NCBI GenBank assembly: GCA_035578155.1
Contig: JAPWDM010000050.1
Span: 868,001 to 932,000 of the forward strand
Direction: 5' to 3'
Length of the DNA: 64,000 bases
DNA from: Brachynemurus nebulosus
Taxonomy: Eukaryota; Arthropoda; Insecta; Neuroptera; Myrmeleontidae
The translations under genes and the position numbers were made by a program. Below, in pieces: positions 33,757 to 45,167 of the stretch; positions within the stretch are counted from its first letter, which is position 1, and each line of letters opens with the position of its first letter. A model generated the notes under the pieces. That model saw nothing but the letters and a program-made list of their open reading frames with translations. It was not told the origin of the DNA and made no database searches.

Positions 33757-36700
33757 TTAGTATCCTGAGAATAAGACTAACTTATTCAAGAGTTGTCTTT
33801 TTGCAGACAATATATTTACATTTCTGGTCATATAATGTATTCTTACATCTACGTATTTTGAGCATACAGCCTTGATCAAATTAATCAAATAATTTTCTGT
33901 GACAAAGTAGTCAAACTGATGCTCATATAATGACGCAAATATATTACATCCAATAAATGATTCTAAAATCGTATTTATTAAAATGTCTTTAGAATACTTT
34001 GGACTAATAATTTTTTTATTATTTTGAACTAAAAGTCTTTTTAATAATTTTTCAGTATTTACACAAATTCTGATGACGTCTTCAGATGGGTACGTCAAAT
34101 TTATTTTTGATTTTAATTCAATAAACGAATTTGAAATTTATTCTGAACTTAGAACACTTACACAAATTTCACATTTAATTTTTTTGGTTAAATATCTTGA
34201 TACGAAGCCAGCTATATATTTAACCACTTCCTCTGAAAATTCGGTTAATTCTATTTGGTTCACGAAGTCACTAAACTCTTCCAAATTTTCGTCCTCCACA
34301 TCAATGTCATCATCAACTTCGCCACAAGTAATATTAATATTTTTTACAGGATCTGTAATATTCAAAATATTAATTTGTTCAAGAGGAATACAGTTCCTTC
34401 TAAAAGAGGTTTTCAATTCCATATTAACTAGATGTTTTTATAGGAAGTTGAAAACTGCCTTGCCGTTGGATTACTGTTACAACCTTGGTGTAACCGAATA
34501 CTACCAAAAAACAACTCAAGGTGGTCTTGGCTAAATCTATACATTGGTAAATATTCGAATTTTTTTGTCGTAACTATATTTTTATACACAATTTTTAAAC
34601 TTTCTATGCAAATCATAAATCCTAAAAATCTAGTCTTTTTTCTGCTTTTTATAATGTATTCACCATTGATAGTTTTTAATTTTGAAATATAGTTTTTAAC
34701 TGACTCTAAATATTCAAAAACACTCTCACTGTTTTCATCACATAAAGCTTTTTTAAAATCAAAAAAGTTTTTAATGGACCGAGAATTAAAAATGTCAAAT
34801 AAATTGTTAAATATTTGTAAAAATCTTATTGTTCCTTCACAATTTTCAAAGTTTAACAATTTTAATTTATCTTTACAAAAACGTAGGGCGTTGCTTACAC
34901 TGCTGCTAAAAAGCTGTGCGGCAAGTTTTACCTTCATTTTTTGATTGTGAAAAAAATATGATTACTTCGTAATTTTTTAGCTAAATGAAGATTTTCATCG
35001 TCTTGTAAATTGTGTAGATCTACCAAATGTTTCCAATCAATTTCATTTCCCTCTTCATCTATAAGTTTCTGGCAGGCTTCAAAACTATTCCGCACAAGTT
35101 TTAGCATATGACAGGGATCAAGGAAAATAGCAATTTCTGAATTCAAGTAATGAAATGAAGTAACCAATTTTTTTTCTAGAAAATTACAACCTAAATTTGT
35201 CGCCATTCCTAAATTGGAAGGGTGGCCATCGAATGTTAGCGATGTTACTTCTACTCCAACATTCTGCGTTTTTTCTAAACATTGCTGTACTAGCGTCGTT
35301 CGTTGTTCAGAAGAAATGCCATCAATAAGGAAATATCCTACTGGTAATTTCCAGCTTTCATTTATAGATACAAGCAAGAAAACTAATACCTCTTTCGCCA
35401 AACCTAATCCATCACCACCTAATCCAGTTCCCATGTCTATATAACCATGATATTTATTCCCGTCCCATTCAACAAATCTTTTTATAGACATTTCATCCAT
35501 TACAAGATTGCATATTACTTTTTTTTCAGAATTCATTACTTTTAATTTTAGAGCTTCAAATGACTCTTTTGTAAAGCCAGGTGTACCGTCTAAACCTTCA
35601 TACCACCGACAAAGTGTTCTCGGGTGTGGCAAACAAGTATGAAAATATTCTCTTACATAACTGTATGCTTTAGCAGAATAATAATTTAATGTTAGAGCAA
35701 ATGTTCTTAGCTCGGGTGAATATTTCTTTTTTAAAGAAATTTTACTTTTTTTTTTCAATAATCCTCCCAATTAAGTCTTTACTTCGAAGGTTTAAATTTG
35801 ACAATATCGTTGCACAATCTCCTTGAATTAGATTTCTGTTTTTTAATTCTGCAATTATTTTTTTTAAATTTGCAATTGTTTTTTTATTTCTTCTCTTTGA
35901 TTGTTGTAAAACTTTTATTTTCCTTAGGTTTTTTTCGTTGCTTATATATATTTGATTTAATTCTTCTTTTAATTTTCTTTTGCGTGGAGAATCATCTTCG
36001 TCTACAACGTAATAATCCGAATAATTATCTAAAGCAGACATGCAACGTCTTTGGGTGCTGTAAACTCCTGTTGATGTGGAGGGCTCTGGCGAGGGTGTAC
36101 GTTCTGTTAAAACCTAAAACATTCATGTAAATTTAAATTTTGTAAATATCGAAAGAAGAACGTACAAAAAATTTTAGTAGTAAACTTACCGCTGGAAGAA
36201 ACAGAGATGGTATAGCCGTAGGTTTTAAATAGACTCTCTCCTTGCTAACTTCAAAACAATCCATTGTAAAATGTATTGAACATATTCGACTAGTATCTGA
36301 TGGACTCCAGAATGGACGACCAATAGCTCTTATCCACGCTTTTCTAAGATTTTCATCTTTAGTAAACCTGAAAAATTATTTGCTATTTTAATAGATCTAT
36401 AAATAATATCAATAAAATCGTCAGCTAAACCTAACCTTTTAATAAATTTTAGAAACAAAAAAAATTTAAATTAGATTCTGAAATTAATAAAAATTCAAAA
36501 TGATCCCCCGCAGTTTGCAATATTCAAAAATTCGTCAACAATTATTACCCTTTACAAAATTATATTATCCAATGGTATTTTTTTTGTTTTAACTAAATCT
36601 GATTTTATTTTATTATTAAAATATGTAAGTATATTTAGTTATTCAAATTCCATTTGATTTTTTTTTTTAAATCATCACCCACAACAATTACAGGTATTAA

Positions 36701-38122
36701 ACGACATAAAGAGTCATTCTTTTTAATGTTAAAATTTTTTATATTTCTAGAAAAAAAAAATACGTAAGTAGGGTAAAAGCCCCGTTTGTGGAACGCGATC
36801 CAATAGAAAAACAGTTTTGACATTTATATCTTAATGAAGTTATTTCTGAAAGAAACGTCTGATAACAAAAATTATTATTAATAGAATGATTGTTTTTCAA
36901 TTTAAATTCATCTCACATTTAATGTTTCTTTACTTAATTAAAGAAATACATATATATATTAAACAATTTTTGCTGAATGTGTCTCTTTTGCGTTTGATCA
37001 ATGCTTATTTATCGAAACACATGCCTTATAAATTTCAACATTTTCCAGTTAATTTTCGAAGTTAGCGCAATAAAACTATACAAATAATTTTTATTAGTCC
37101 AGTTAAGAGATTATAAGAGCTAAATCATCTTTTTATTCGGTTTAAATGTAATTTATATATATGTGTATTTCTTTCAGTACACAATATAACCTCTGTATTT
37201 AACTAAAATCATGTACGTAAAATAACTAAAAATTTATATTATAAATAGTTTTAATTTCTTTTTGAGTCTAAAATATTTACTTACTGCTTTAAAATCGTAA
37301 AATTTTTAATATTTTTTTTATTTCGGAGCGTATCGTCAATTGATAAATAAAAAAATATTGATTTAAAGTTGCAAAATTTTATTAATAATGAAAAATTGTC
37401 GCCATTTTGATAAGTTAGTTTAGAAGGTTTAGAATTGATTAGAACTTTACCAAAATACATAGATGGCGAAACAAAATATAGTATTTTTCTGTGGTATTTT
37501 GGTATATTCTGTGATTTTGGTCGTTTATTTTATCGAATATTTAAACCATTCTATATTTTTTAATTTGACATTCTATTTACTACTAGATGTCACTCTATGT
37601 CATAGAGTGAAAAGATGGCAAAATATGTATGTGAATGGTATGTAATGTATCTCATGTTGTACATACGTGTTCTTTTTTAGGTGTCAATGTGCTGATTTTT
37701 TAAAGGGTGTTAATATATTCTGTCTGTTTTTTTATAGATGTCAACAAATTATAAAACAAAACATTAATAAATCAAAATTTTTGGGTTATATTTTCTTAAA
37801 AACATATTCATTGGATTAAAAAAACTTGGTTTCATGCTTATTAAGAAAAAAAAAAGGGTGTTTAATTCATTTATTAATTTTTGTAAGCAAGTTTGATGAA
37901 ATACCTAAAAATAGTGTTCCACAATCGGGGCTTTTACCCTACTTGAAAATTTTTTTTTTAAATTTTGTTTGACACCCATGTGTATAGCATTATAATATGG
38001 CGGATACCCATATTTAATTTTTAAAACATGATTTCCACTTACCTATGAAATGTAATTGGGTTTTTTCCTTCTGTTTTTACTCTACTGTCGCTTTTGCACG
38101 ATAAAACGCAACAATTCACCAT
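33757..38122 (-). pseudogene. P-element/THAP9-type transposase, broken
   Basis: Exon 1 (38122-38043) and exon 2 (36367-36190) encode a THAP zinc-coordinating DNA-binding domain: CCVLSC at the head, FHRF across the junction, then KAWIRAIGRPFW, ICSIHF and the closing AIPSLF. Exon 3 starts at 36113 with a basic coiled-coil segment. The body carries P-type transposase motifs: NLVMDEMSIKRFVEWDG, LTFDGHPSNLG, FLDPCHMLKLVRN and FSQDHLELFFGSIRLHQG, whose Asp/Glu residues are the expected acidic catalytic set. Three single-base frame breaks (in an A10 run near 35746-35755, a seven-base A run on the plus strand near 34950-34956, and near 34425-34432) and one in-frame stop (34138-34140) interrupt it. 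The C-terminus runs to 33757. The intron between exons 1 and 2 is enlarged by the 36771-37939 insertion. Two breaks lie in homopolymers, so assembly error cannot be excluded. Confidence 0.9.
36771..37939. mobile_element. TA-flanked TIR element inside the P transposase intron
   Basis: TA at 36769-36770 and 37940-37941. Tips GGGTAAAAGCCCCGTTTGTG and, in reverse, GGGTAAAAGCCCCGATTGTG, continuing GAAC. The left 180 bp (GATCGCGTTCC, then 36811-36950) is matched in inverted orientation inside the foldback element at 26670-26855. Non-coding; the 37463-37645 frame is not convincing. Confidence 0.8.
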
Positions 38123-38427
38123 TTTGGTTTCCGATGAAAAACGTGGAAAACGTTGTAGTCAATTTTTTTATTTCACCAGAACTTTTCAAACATCCCACGT
38201 GACGCACACACACAACTAAACAATGACATAAGGAACACCAGTGCTTGGCTTCAGATCACCAAACAAAATGACTACTCCACCCCCACCTCCTTGTATATAA
38301 TATACAATATAAATGATGCGGCGCAAAATAAAAATTGTTAAGTTTATTTTAAAAACGATTGAGAAACCCACTTTATAACTGAGTTGAAAATTGAAAAAGA
38401 TTCCAGAAGATTCTATTCAAAAGCTAA

Positions 38428-38591
38428 GGGCCCGTCCACACGCTCAAGCTTTACCACCGACTTACCTGCGCAAACCAGGTTTGTGCAAGTAAGTCGCTAC
38501 GTTTTTTCCCGTCCATACGTACATGTTTACTTGCACAAACTGGTTTGCGCAAGTAAGTCGGTGGTAAAGCTTGTGTCGTGTGGACGGACCC
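38428..38591. mobile_element. PIF/Harbinger-like miniature element (TAA target)
   Basis: TAA at 38425-38427 and 38592-38594; A2 has a single TAA at the same place (AAAAGCTAACAAAG), so the insertion is directly demonstrated. The 164 bp is almost entirely one hairpin: GGGCCCGTCCACACGCTCAA at the left and, in reverse, GGGTCCGTCCACACGACACA, both continuing AAGCTTTACCACCGACTTAC. A TAA/TTA duplication suggests PIF/Harbinger. Confidence 0.85.
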
Positions 38592-38757
38592 TAACAAAGA
38601 TAATATAGAAGCTCGCGTTTCTATTTGAGAGTGTTCCATTTGAGAATAAGTACTGTACCGCTTTCGTATCGTACGAACACGAGTGCCATCTTTGATTTGA
38701 ACATTTTTTTGAATACACTGAGTTTCGACTCCTTGTCTAATCTTCATAGGTAAAACC

Positions 38758-39445
38758 CACGGAGGTGGGGTGGAGATGGCATACAGTTTATGTGAATATT
38801 ACAGAAATCATAGAACTAGAAACCAAATAATATTAAAAACGTGTAATTGGCGCGGAGTTATTTGGAGCCGTGTCACAGCTTAAAGCATAGTCAGTCCGTG
38901 TCCTTCGTCGAACGCACACTGCATTGTGTTAACAATGCTACCAGCAGTTACCAGCTTACTGGTTAGTCGTCCATCGACTCTTCAAGCGTACACTTGCATT
39001 GTTGCAGTCGTAGCCACAGTGGTGGCGGTGGTGGCTGTTCATTGTTAGCAGGTACATACATCACATACATGCTGTTGTTCTAGCATATGTACCCACTCCC
39101 ATCTTGGACCACTTTGCTGCATACATAAAGAGTATCACACAGACAAACATCCACAACCCTACACATACAACACGAACTCTAAATACGTATACAACTTTCC
39201 ACCTCTCTGCCTAGTCTGATGACGTAAAATTTTGATTACAGTCGGGATGCTTACTATTTAAACAGTAGTTTGGCCCCTTGACAGAAATGAAGCCTACACA
39301 CACATTAACACACATGTAAAATAAAACGAGATGCAGATATTTTGTCAATGCAAACAACACACACACTACTAAAAAAGTGACAGTAGGGACACCAATGCTT
39401 GGCTTCAGATCATCTAACAAAATGACTAGTCCATATACGTCATTG
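38758..39445. mobile_element. P-derived miniature element
   Basis: GTAAAACC (38750-38757) and GTAAAAGC (39446-39453) match at 7 of 8. The left tip CACGGAGGTGGGGTGGAGAT and right tip in reverse CAATGACGTATATGGACTAG resemble the two ends of the 33425-38293 P element. Subterminal strings are also shared: ACAGAAATGAAGC followed by TACACACACATTA, and ATGCTTGGCTTCAGATCA. The element is 688 bp and non-coding. It starts one base past the A3 target duplication and ends 200 bp before the V-ATPase subunit d start codon. The open frames at 39211-39489 and 39377-39583 are artefacts within it. Confidence 0.82.
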
Positions 39446-39644
39446 GTAAAAGCGGTACAACCTTCACATAATACAAATCTTGGGTTCATAGTTTTTTTAG
39501 TTTCTTTTCAAAACTGTATTGTAGCTAATTTCAAATACATACTCAAAGTAATCAACAGAGCAGAGCTATCAATAGTCATATGACATTTGGGTGAGGTGTA
39601 CTACTTGTTAACGTAAAAGTTTTAATAATTTAATACTTTTCAAA

Positions 39645-42600
39645 ATGATGAGCTCATGTTTTTGGAATATTGACGGAGGCTATTTAGAAGGCCTTTGTCG
39701 GGGATTTAAATGTGGAATTTTAAAACAAACAGACTATTTAAATTTAGTTCAGTGTGAAACTCTTGAAGGTAATAATACCTGAAATCAATATCTGATATTG
39801 ATTACTTAATAATTGCGATCTTTTTCAGATTTGAAATTGCATTTGCAAGGAACTGATTATGGTACATTTTTGGCTAACGAACCGTCACCGTTGGCCGTAT
39901 CGACGATTGATGATAAACTTCGCGAGAAGCTTGTTATTGAATTTCAACATCTACGAAACCAAGCTGTTGAACCGTTATCAACGTTTATGGATTTCATCAC
40001 GTACAGTTATATGATCGATAATATAATATTGTTGATCACGGGCACGTTACATCAACGACCCATTTCCGAACTGATACCCAAGTGTCATCCTCTGGGCAGT
40101 TTTGAACAGATGGAGGCGATTCATGTGGCTGCAACGCCGGCTGAATTATACAATGCCGTACTGGTTGACACTCCGTTGGCGCCGTTCTTCGTAGATTGTA
40201 TCAGTGAACAGGATTTGGATGAGATGAACATTGAAATTATTCGTAATACTCTGTATAAGGCGTACCTTGAAGCGTTCTATACGTTTTGTAAGGAAATCGG
40301 AGGCACAACGGCGGATGCTATGTGCGAAATTTTAGCGGTATGTCAATAAATCAATAACATTCGATTATAGTCGTCCCTACTCTAACAGCAATATTTAATT
40401 GTTATAATCGGTGGCTTATTGTATAACCAAAAGATTTTGAAGTGAGAGACCTGTCTTTGTTTGCGCAGGTGGAGTGGGTAAAATCAAGCCCTAAGCGTGT
40501 TTGTAGAAAACTGTGGATAGCAGTGTGCCAACGAGTGGTTGATACCGCTTAAAACATTTAGTTAGTCGCTGTCGGTCACTCAATGCACAACGCATTATGT
40601 TGTATTGTTGGACCATTGTTAGCTTGGACCCCACCTTGCTCCGTCCGACAATACGTGTTTTGTAATTGTGTCTGTGACAACTAACACAGTTAGTTGCAAA
40701 AATCAAATCAACACCACTACACACAGTGTGTACCTACACAGCATAGTGGTGGGAAATAGAGGGGATTTTTTGTCTACATTGGTATCACTAGTGCAGAGAT
40801 AGCAACTTGGCTTCTGATTATTCTGTGGGTAAAATAAATCAACTCACTGGCCTATGGCTCATAAGACACATGTATTTAGGGCTTGGAATACCGGTGTTTT
40901 TTTATAATACCGGTATTTATTCGATATTAAAGTTTAAAATACCGGAATTCCGGTATTTCGGTATTGAATGAAAACAGTATAGAAAAAAAGAAAAATATTA
41001 AAAAACACTCTTAATGAAAATCGTTTTTGTATAAGTACAAGTAGGCAATATGTTTTACTGAAAATGATTGATAACAGTAATAATAACAAACTATATCATT
41101 TTTAGATTTTAAAAATCTAACTAAAACTAAATACAAAATATAAAATAGTAAAACAAAGTAAACGGAATAACAACAAAAAATAATATAAATTTTCTTCGAT
41201 TCTACTGCGCATTTAATTTAAAGAGATACACACGAACTGCAAGGGCGAAAAATCACAGCTTAAATAGACCAAAGACGTGGTGGCAATTCTAAAATAATTT
41301 TTAAAAAATACATGGACATCAATTTTTAAATTTCACCCTTTTATTTACACAGAGCAAGGAATGTTTTAAATATCATTAGAATTAACAATAGCATTCAACA
41401 GTAGTAAAATATTTTACCCAAATATAGATAATTTTGCATTTTTTTCGACAGAAAAATACTTAAAAATATGTACTTAGAATATAAGGTATTTGGTCAACTG
41501 GACATCTGGAAAATATTAAACAAAATTGAAGATATTGTAATAATTTATGATCCATGCTTATACTGCTATATAAAAAATACTCTATAACCATTCAATACCA
41601 ATAGTAAATCTAACGTAAAAATATTTAAAATATGTAATTATATAAAGTATCTGATTTTGCTAATACCGAAACCGAAATACCGGTATTTGAAATTTTGATA
41701 CCGGTTTTAAAAAACGTATAAAAATGTCCGGTATTTCGGTTTTTCGGTAGTACCGAAATACCGGTATCCATGCTCTACATGTATTTGACAGATGTCGATC
41801 TTACCTTCAAAATCACTTAGACTGATCCATTTTAAAATGCGTTTCTGCGCATCTTTCAGTTCATTTTCTTTCGGATATAGTTAAAGTGAATTTACACTGA
41901 GATACAAGTATGATATACATACCAAATTGACAAGTAAAATTAACATGTCACGATACATTTGCTCAGACAAAGTAGTTTTTTTTAATTTCTGACAAATGCC
42001 TTTTTTTTGACATACGACGTTTTGAAGTAACGGCACCGATATATTTATTTACGATGTACGTTTAGTACTACATTAGTGATTCCTAAACTTTTCTGCCTGC
42101 GACCCCCCTTCGCAATTAAAAATTTTAAGAGTGAATCTTCACACCCCTGAAATATGTGTAGAAAATGGGTACGTAGTCTGTAATCAATTGTTTCTGTGAC
42201 CCCCTCAAATAGATTTCGCAACCCCCATTTTGGTAATCACTGTATTACATGACACATTCAACCATCATTCAACACACCGAACAGGTCGAATACACTACAC
42301 AGCGCTACACATATGATTGCTGCCAAAAAAATTCTAGATGTATTTAAGCTACTTAAGTGACATCTATATTTTTTAAGCTTTTAAACAAACCCTATGGAAA
42401 AAATTTTTTGTCTCAAAATGCCAGACTTTTTACTGCCAGTGATAAGTACAATAGATAAGGTTACAAAAAAAGAAAAAAAAATCAAAGATCCCAACATCAA
42501 AAAAGTGAACTCACGAATTTACAAAATATGAATTATACTAAACTATGTTAATAAAATTGAACATTATTTAGAATTATAACGTATTTCGGAAAATCTGTCA

Positions 42601-43319
42601 CAGATGGCGGCACCTGTACCAGTGAAATTATATATATCACAGCATTTTGAGCCGCCATATTGCAGGGCGAGTTAACTCGTCTTAATCATTTAGAGTTAAT
42701 ATTGTAAATTAATTTAAACATGCACAACTTTTGAAATGGAGTATACGTAATATTAAATAAAAAATCAGACTGTACAAGCTCAACGTCGTTAATCAATTTT
42801 TTTTGTTTTAAATTTAGTTTGAAGCTGACCGTCGAGCGATTATTATTACCATAAATTCATTTGGAACGGAGCTAAGTAAAGACGATCGAGCCAAATTGTA
42901 TCCACGTTGTGGAAAATTGAATCCAGACGGATTGGCAGCTTTGGCTCGTGCAGATGACTACGAACAAGTTAAAGCTGTGGCCGAATATTACGCTGAATAT
43001 TCAGCGCTGTTCGAGGGTGCTGGAAATAATCCCGGTGATAAGACACTTGAAGATAAATTCTTTGAACATGAAGTAAGTGAAATATTCTAGAAGTTACGTT
43101 TACAACTTTCAGTTTTCGTTTCAGTGTTTAATTATTGAAAATAATTAAATGTTTTAGGTAAAATTAAATGTGAACGCATTTCTACAGCAGTTCCATTTCG
43201 GAGTATTCTATGCGTATTTGAAATTAAAGGAACAAGAATGTCGTAACATCGTGTGGATTTCTGAATGTGTTGCACAAAAACATCGAACAAAAATAGATAA
43301 CTACATTCCAATATTTTAA
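39645..43319 (+). CDS. VhaAC39: V-type proton ATPase subunit d (V0 domain), four coding exons
   Basis: Exons 39645-39768, 39829-40337, 42818-43072 and 43158-43319 join in phase to 349 residues (the human subunit d1 has 351). Subunit d sits on the cytoplasmic side of the membrane rotor, couples the c-ring to the central stalk DF, and is required for proton pumping into endosomes, lysosomes and plasma-membrane domains. Diagnostic blocks: [147 protein letters not shown] and the C-terminal KIDNYIPIF. Two in-frame ATGs (39645, 39648) begin the gene; the choice is uncertain. Intron 2 (2.5 kb) contains two hAT-like elements and a P-MITE-related repeat. Confidence 0.97.
40437..41880. repeat. P-MITE-related dispersed repeat interrupted by a hAT element
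   Basis: Flanks of the 40877-41777 element join to match, in reverse complement, 21560-21770. The left part (40600-40800: CAATACGTGTTTTGTAATTG, GTGTGTACCTACACAGCATA, GCAACTTGGCTTCTGATTA) also resembles 61440-61620 and the P-derived miniature element at 38758-39445. No tips defined. Confidence 0.55.
40877..41777. mobile_element. hAT-like non-autonomous element, perfect 8-bp TSD
   Basis: CATGTATT at 40869-40876 and 41778-41785. Tips TAGGGCTTGGAATACCGG and, in reverse, TAGAGCATGGATACCGG. Dense ACCGGTATTTCGGTAT-type motifs fill both subterminal regions. In V-ATPase subunit d intron 2; no coding capacity. Confidence 0.92.
42074..42242. mobile_element. hAT-like miniature element, 169 bp
   Basis: TACTACAT (42066-42073) and TATTACAT (42243-42250) match at 7 of 8. 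Tips TAGTGATTCCTAAAC and, in reverse, CAGTGATTACCAAAA. Inward are GCGACCCCC and GACCCCCTC/AACCCCC runs, the layout of many short hAT derivatives with CAGTGNTTCCCAA tips. Confidence 0.82.
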
Positions 43320-43364
43320 TTCATGTTTTTTTAAAAAAATGTATATTCATAAAAATATATTTGT

Positions 43365-44466
43365 CCTAATGAGTTTATAATTATCAATCAACTAGACCAA
43401 ATTATGTTATTTCAAAAATATTAAGCCTAACCTAAATTTGAAATTAATTTGAATGGATGCCAAATTTTAAAACATCGCACTTACCTGCCAAAACGATTTT
43501 TTTTACTAAAGAAACAGTAATTTAACACTTTTGGTGATTAAGACGAGTTGACTTATCCGACGTATAGGCAATCTAAAATATTTAAGTGTACATCTATACA
43601 TAACCTTGAAATTTTTTTTGTGTATCATCAAAGCCATTAAAAAGCGACATGAATCTGGTTGGTCCTAAATTTAAAAATCGAACATATGAGTACCGCTTGA
43701 ACACTCGAATGCATTCATTTTTATACTTAAGCTGAAATTAGGATAGGTAAGTTGCAGACTGAAAGGCAATTGCGTATGTACGGATATAAAAAATAAATTA
43801 TGAAATATTATAAACAAGTTTTTAATGTAAACAAGCCATTCTATACAGGTGTAATTTTATTAACTCATACTTTTGATGAATTTTGATAAAATTTTACGCT
43901 ATGATTTAGAACGAAATTTGTTGGAAACAATATAGCTTTTTTTATAAAATAATATTTATAAAAACTTAGAAATCTACTTGAATAATATACAATTTCTCCC
44001 ACAAATAAAAGATGGCTTGAGATATATTAACTTTTTGTTTTAAATATAATACATACTATTTTATAAAAAAAGTTATGTTGTTTCCAACAAATCCCGTTGT
44101 AAATCATCGGGTAAGATTTTATCAAAATTCACCAAAAGTATAACAGTTAATAACATTACACTCTGTATACGTTATATTATATATAATGGTTTGTTTATAT
44201 TAAAAACTTGTTTATAATATTTCGTATTTTTTTAAATTTATTTTTTATATTCATGTGACCAATACATACGCAATTACCTTTCCTTAAATCAAAGCAACAG
44301 TGTGTTTTGATTAAATTTATTCTTCGAAATATTATTAATATATACTCACATTTTTGTACGAAGTTCACTTTAATTTTAAAATAAAAACGAACAAACCTAT
44401 TCCTAAATTATTACAATTCAAAAACCGGAAAAACGTAATATTACTTCAGAAGTCTCATTAGGACAA
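43365..44466. mobile_element. TIR/foldback element just downstream of V-ATPase subunit d
   Basis: TTGTCCTAATGAG at the left end is inverted near 44466. Internally, 43760-44000 and 44035-44290 are inverted arms: GGCAATTGCGTATGTA, ATATTATAAACAAGTTTTTA, ACTTTTGATGAATTTTGATA and AATTTGTTGGAAACAA with their reverse counterparts. It begins about 45 bp after the stop codon, so the 3' UTR or polyadenylation site may lie inside the element. Confidence 0.7.
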
Positions 44467-45078
44467 CTTGTTCATACCTATACAAAAAAAATTGTTTTAT
44501 AAGATTATAATTTTATTGTTAAAAAATGTAAAATAGTTAATTTATAGATAAAAAATAAATAAATAAACACTGCTTACCTTCTATTTGAATCAAACAGGAA
44601 TTAAACATTTAAAATCAAAATGTCACTACAGCTACCAACATAAATAAAATTTATATCTGCCAACATTTTCAATTTTGTTAAAACTTTCTTTTGTTTACTA
44701 AAATATTATATTAGTGTAATAGTGTACATTTTTGTAAATTTTGTGTATAAACCATTATATAAACTGTCCATTTTTATTATTTTTATTAAGTTGCGATTAA
44801 AGACGCTGTCGGGTCATAAAAAAATGAATGATATTGTGCTAGAAAGAATGTATGTAAATTACATTCCTAATTAAATTCGTAATTTTATCCGAAAAAAATC
44901 ATTATTTTAAGTTTTTCAGAAAATGTACATTTGAATTTTATAGAAAGTTAAGTTTCGAAATTTTATTATTAGTAGCTTATTTGGTAACACGAAATGGGTG
45001 TAAATGGTTTTATTTGTAATATGTAAAAGTATTATTGTAAAGTATTGAAAAAATATATTTCAGAAAAGCACAAAATTT

Positions 45079-45079
<1 letters not shown>
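44467..45079. other. Short intergenic stretch between convergent genes
   Basis: AT-rich, no gene; separates the V-ATPase subunit d and THG1 genes, which are transcribed toward each other. Confidence 0.5.

Positions 45080-45115
<36 letters not shown>
45080..45115. repeat. Poly(T) run of 36
   Basis: Homopolymer 53 bp after the THG1 stop (poly(A) in THG1 sense). It could be a retroelement tail or slippage product; THG1 itself keeps its intron, so it is not a processed copy. Confidence 0.9.
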
Positions 45116-45119
<4 letters not shown>

Positions 45120-45167
45120 ATTCAATTTATATTTAAATATTATTACAAAATATTGTCGTCATAATCG

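Larger units (their letters stand above)
33425..38293 (-). mobile_element. P-family (THAP-type) DNA transposon, 4.87 kb
   Basis: TATATAAT at 33417-33424 and 38294-38301 is a perfect 8-bp duplication, the P-element standard, and deleting the element plus one duplicate reproduces the A2 sequence. Tips are CACGGAGGTATATGGAGA and, in reverse, CAAGGAGGTGGGGGTGGAG. The element encodes a THAP-domain transposase on the minus strand (separate entry) and hosts a TA-flanked element inside an intron. Because the tips and duplication are well kept while the coding region is broken, it could still be mobilised in trans, but that is inference. Confidence 0.93.
33032..38748 (-). mobile_element. Family A element, copy A3, split by a P element and a TAA-type element
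   Basis: A perfect 8-bp duplication GGTAAAAC (33024-33031 and 38749-38756) flanks the copy, with the same tips as A2 (AATGGAGTATTATAAG and CTTCATA). Its body is 33032-33424, 38302-38427 and 38595-38748. Comparison with A2 shows two later insertions: 33425-38293, duplicating TATATAAT, and 38428-38591, duplicating TAA. Confidence 0.9.

Noticed and set aside
35214..36130. Forward open frames opposite the P transposase
   Set aside because: Antisense shadows of the minus-strand transposase, which has clear family motifs.
38451..38747. Reverse open frames near the A3 right end
   Set aside because: Cross the boundary between a family A body and an inserted hairpin element; not a gene.
39211..39583. 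Open frames upstream of V-ATPase subunit d
   Set aside because: Contained in the non-coding P-derived miniature element.
45080..45115. THG1 as a retrocopy because of the adjacent poly(A)
   Set aside because: THG1 retains a properly spliced intron and its conserved partner geometry, so it is the native gene.
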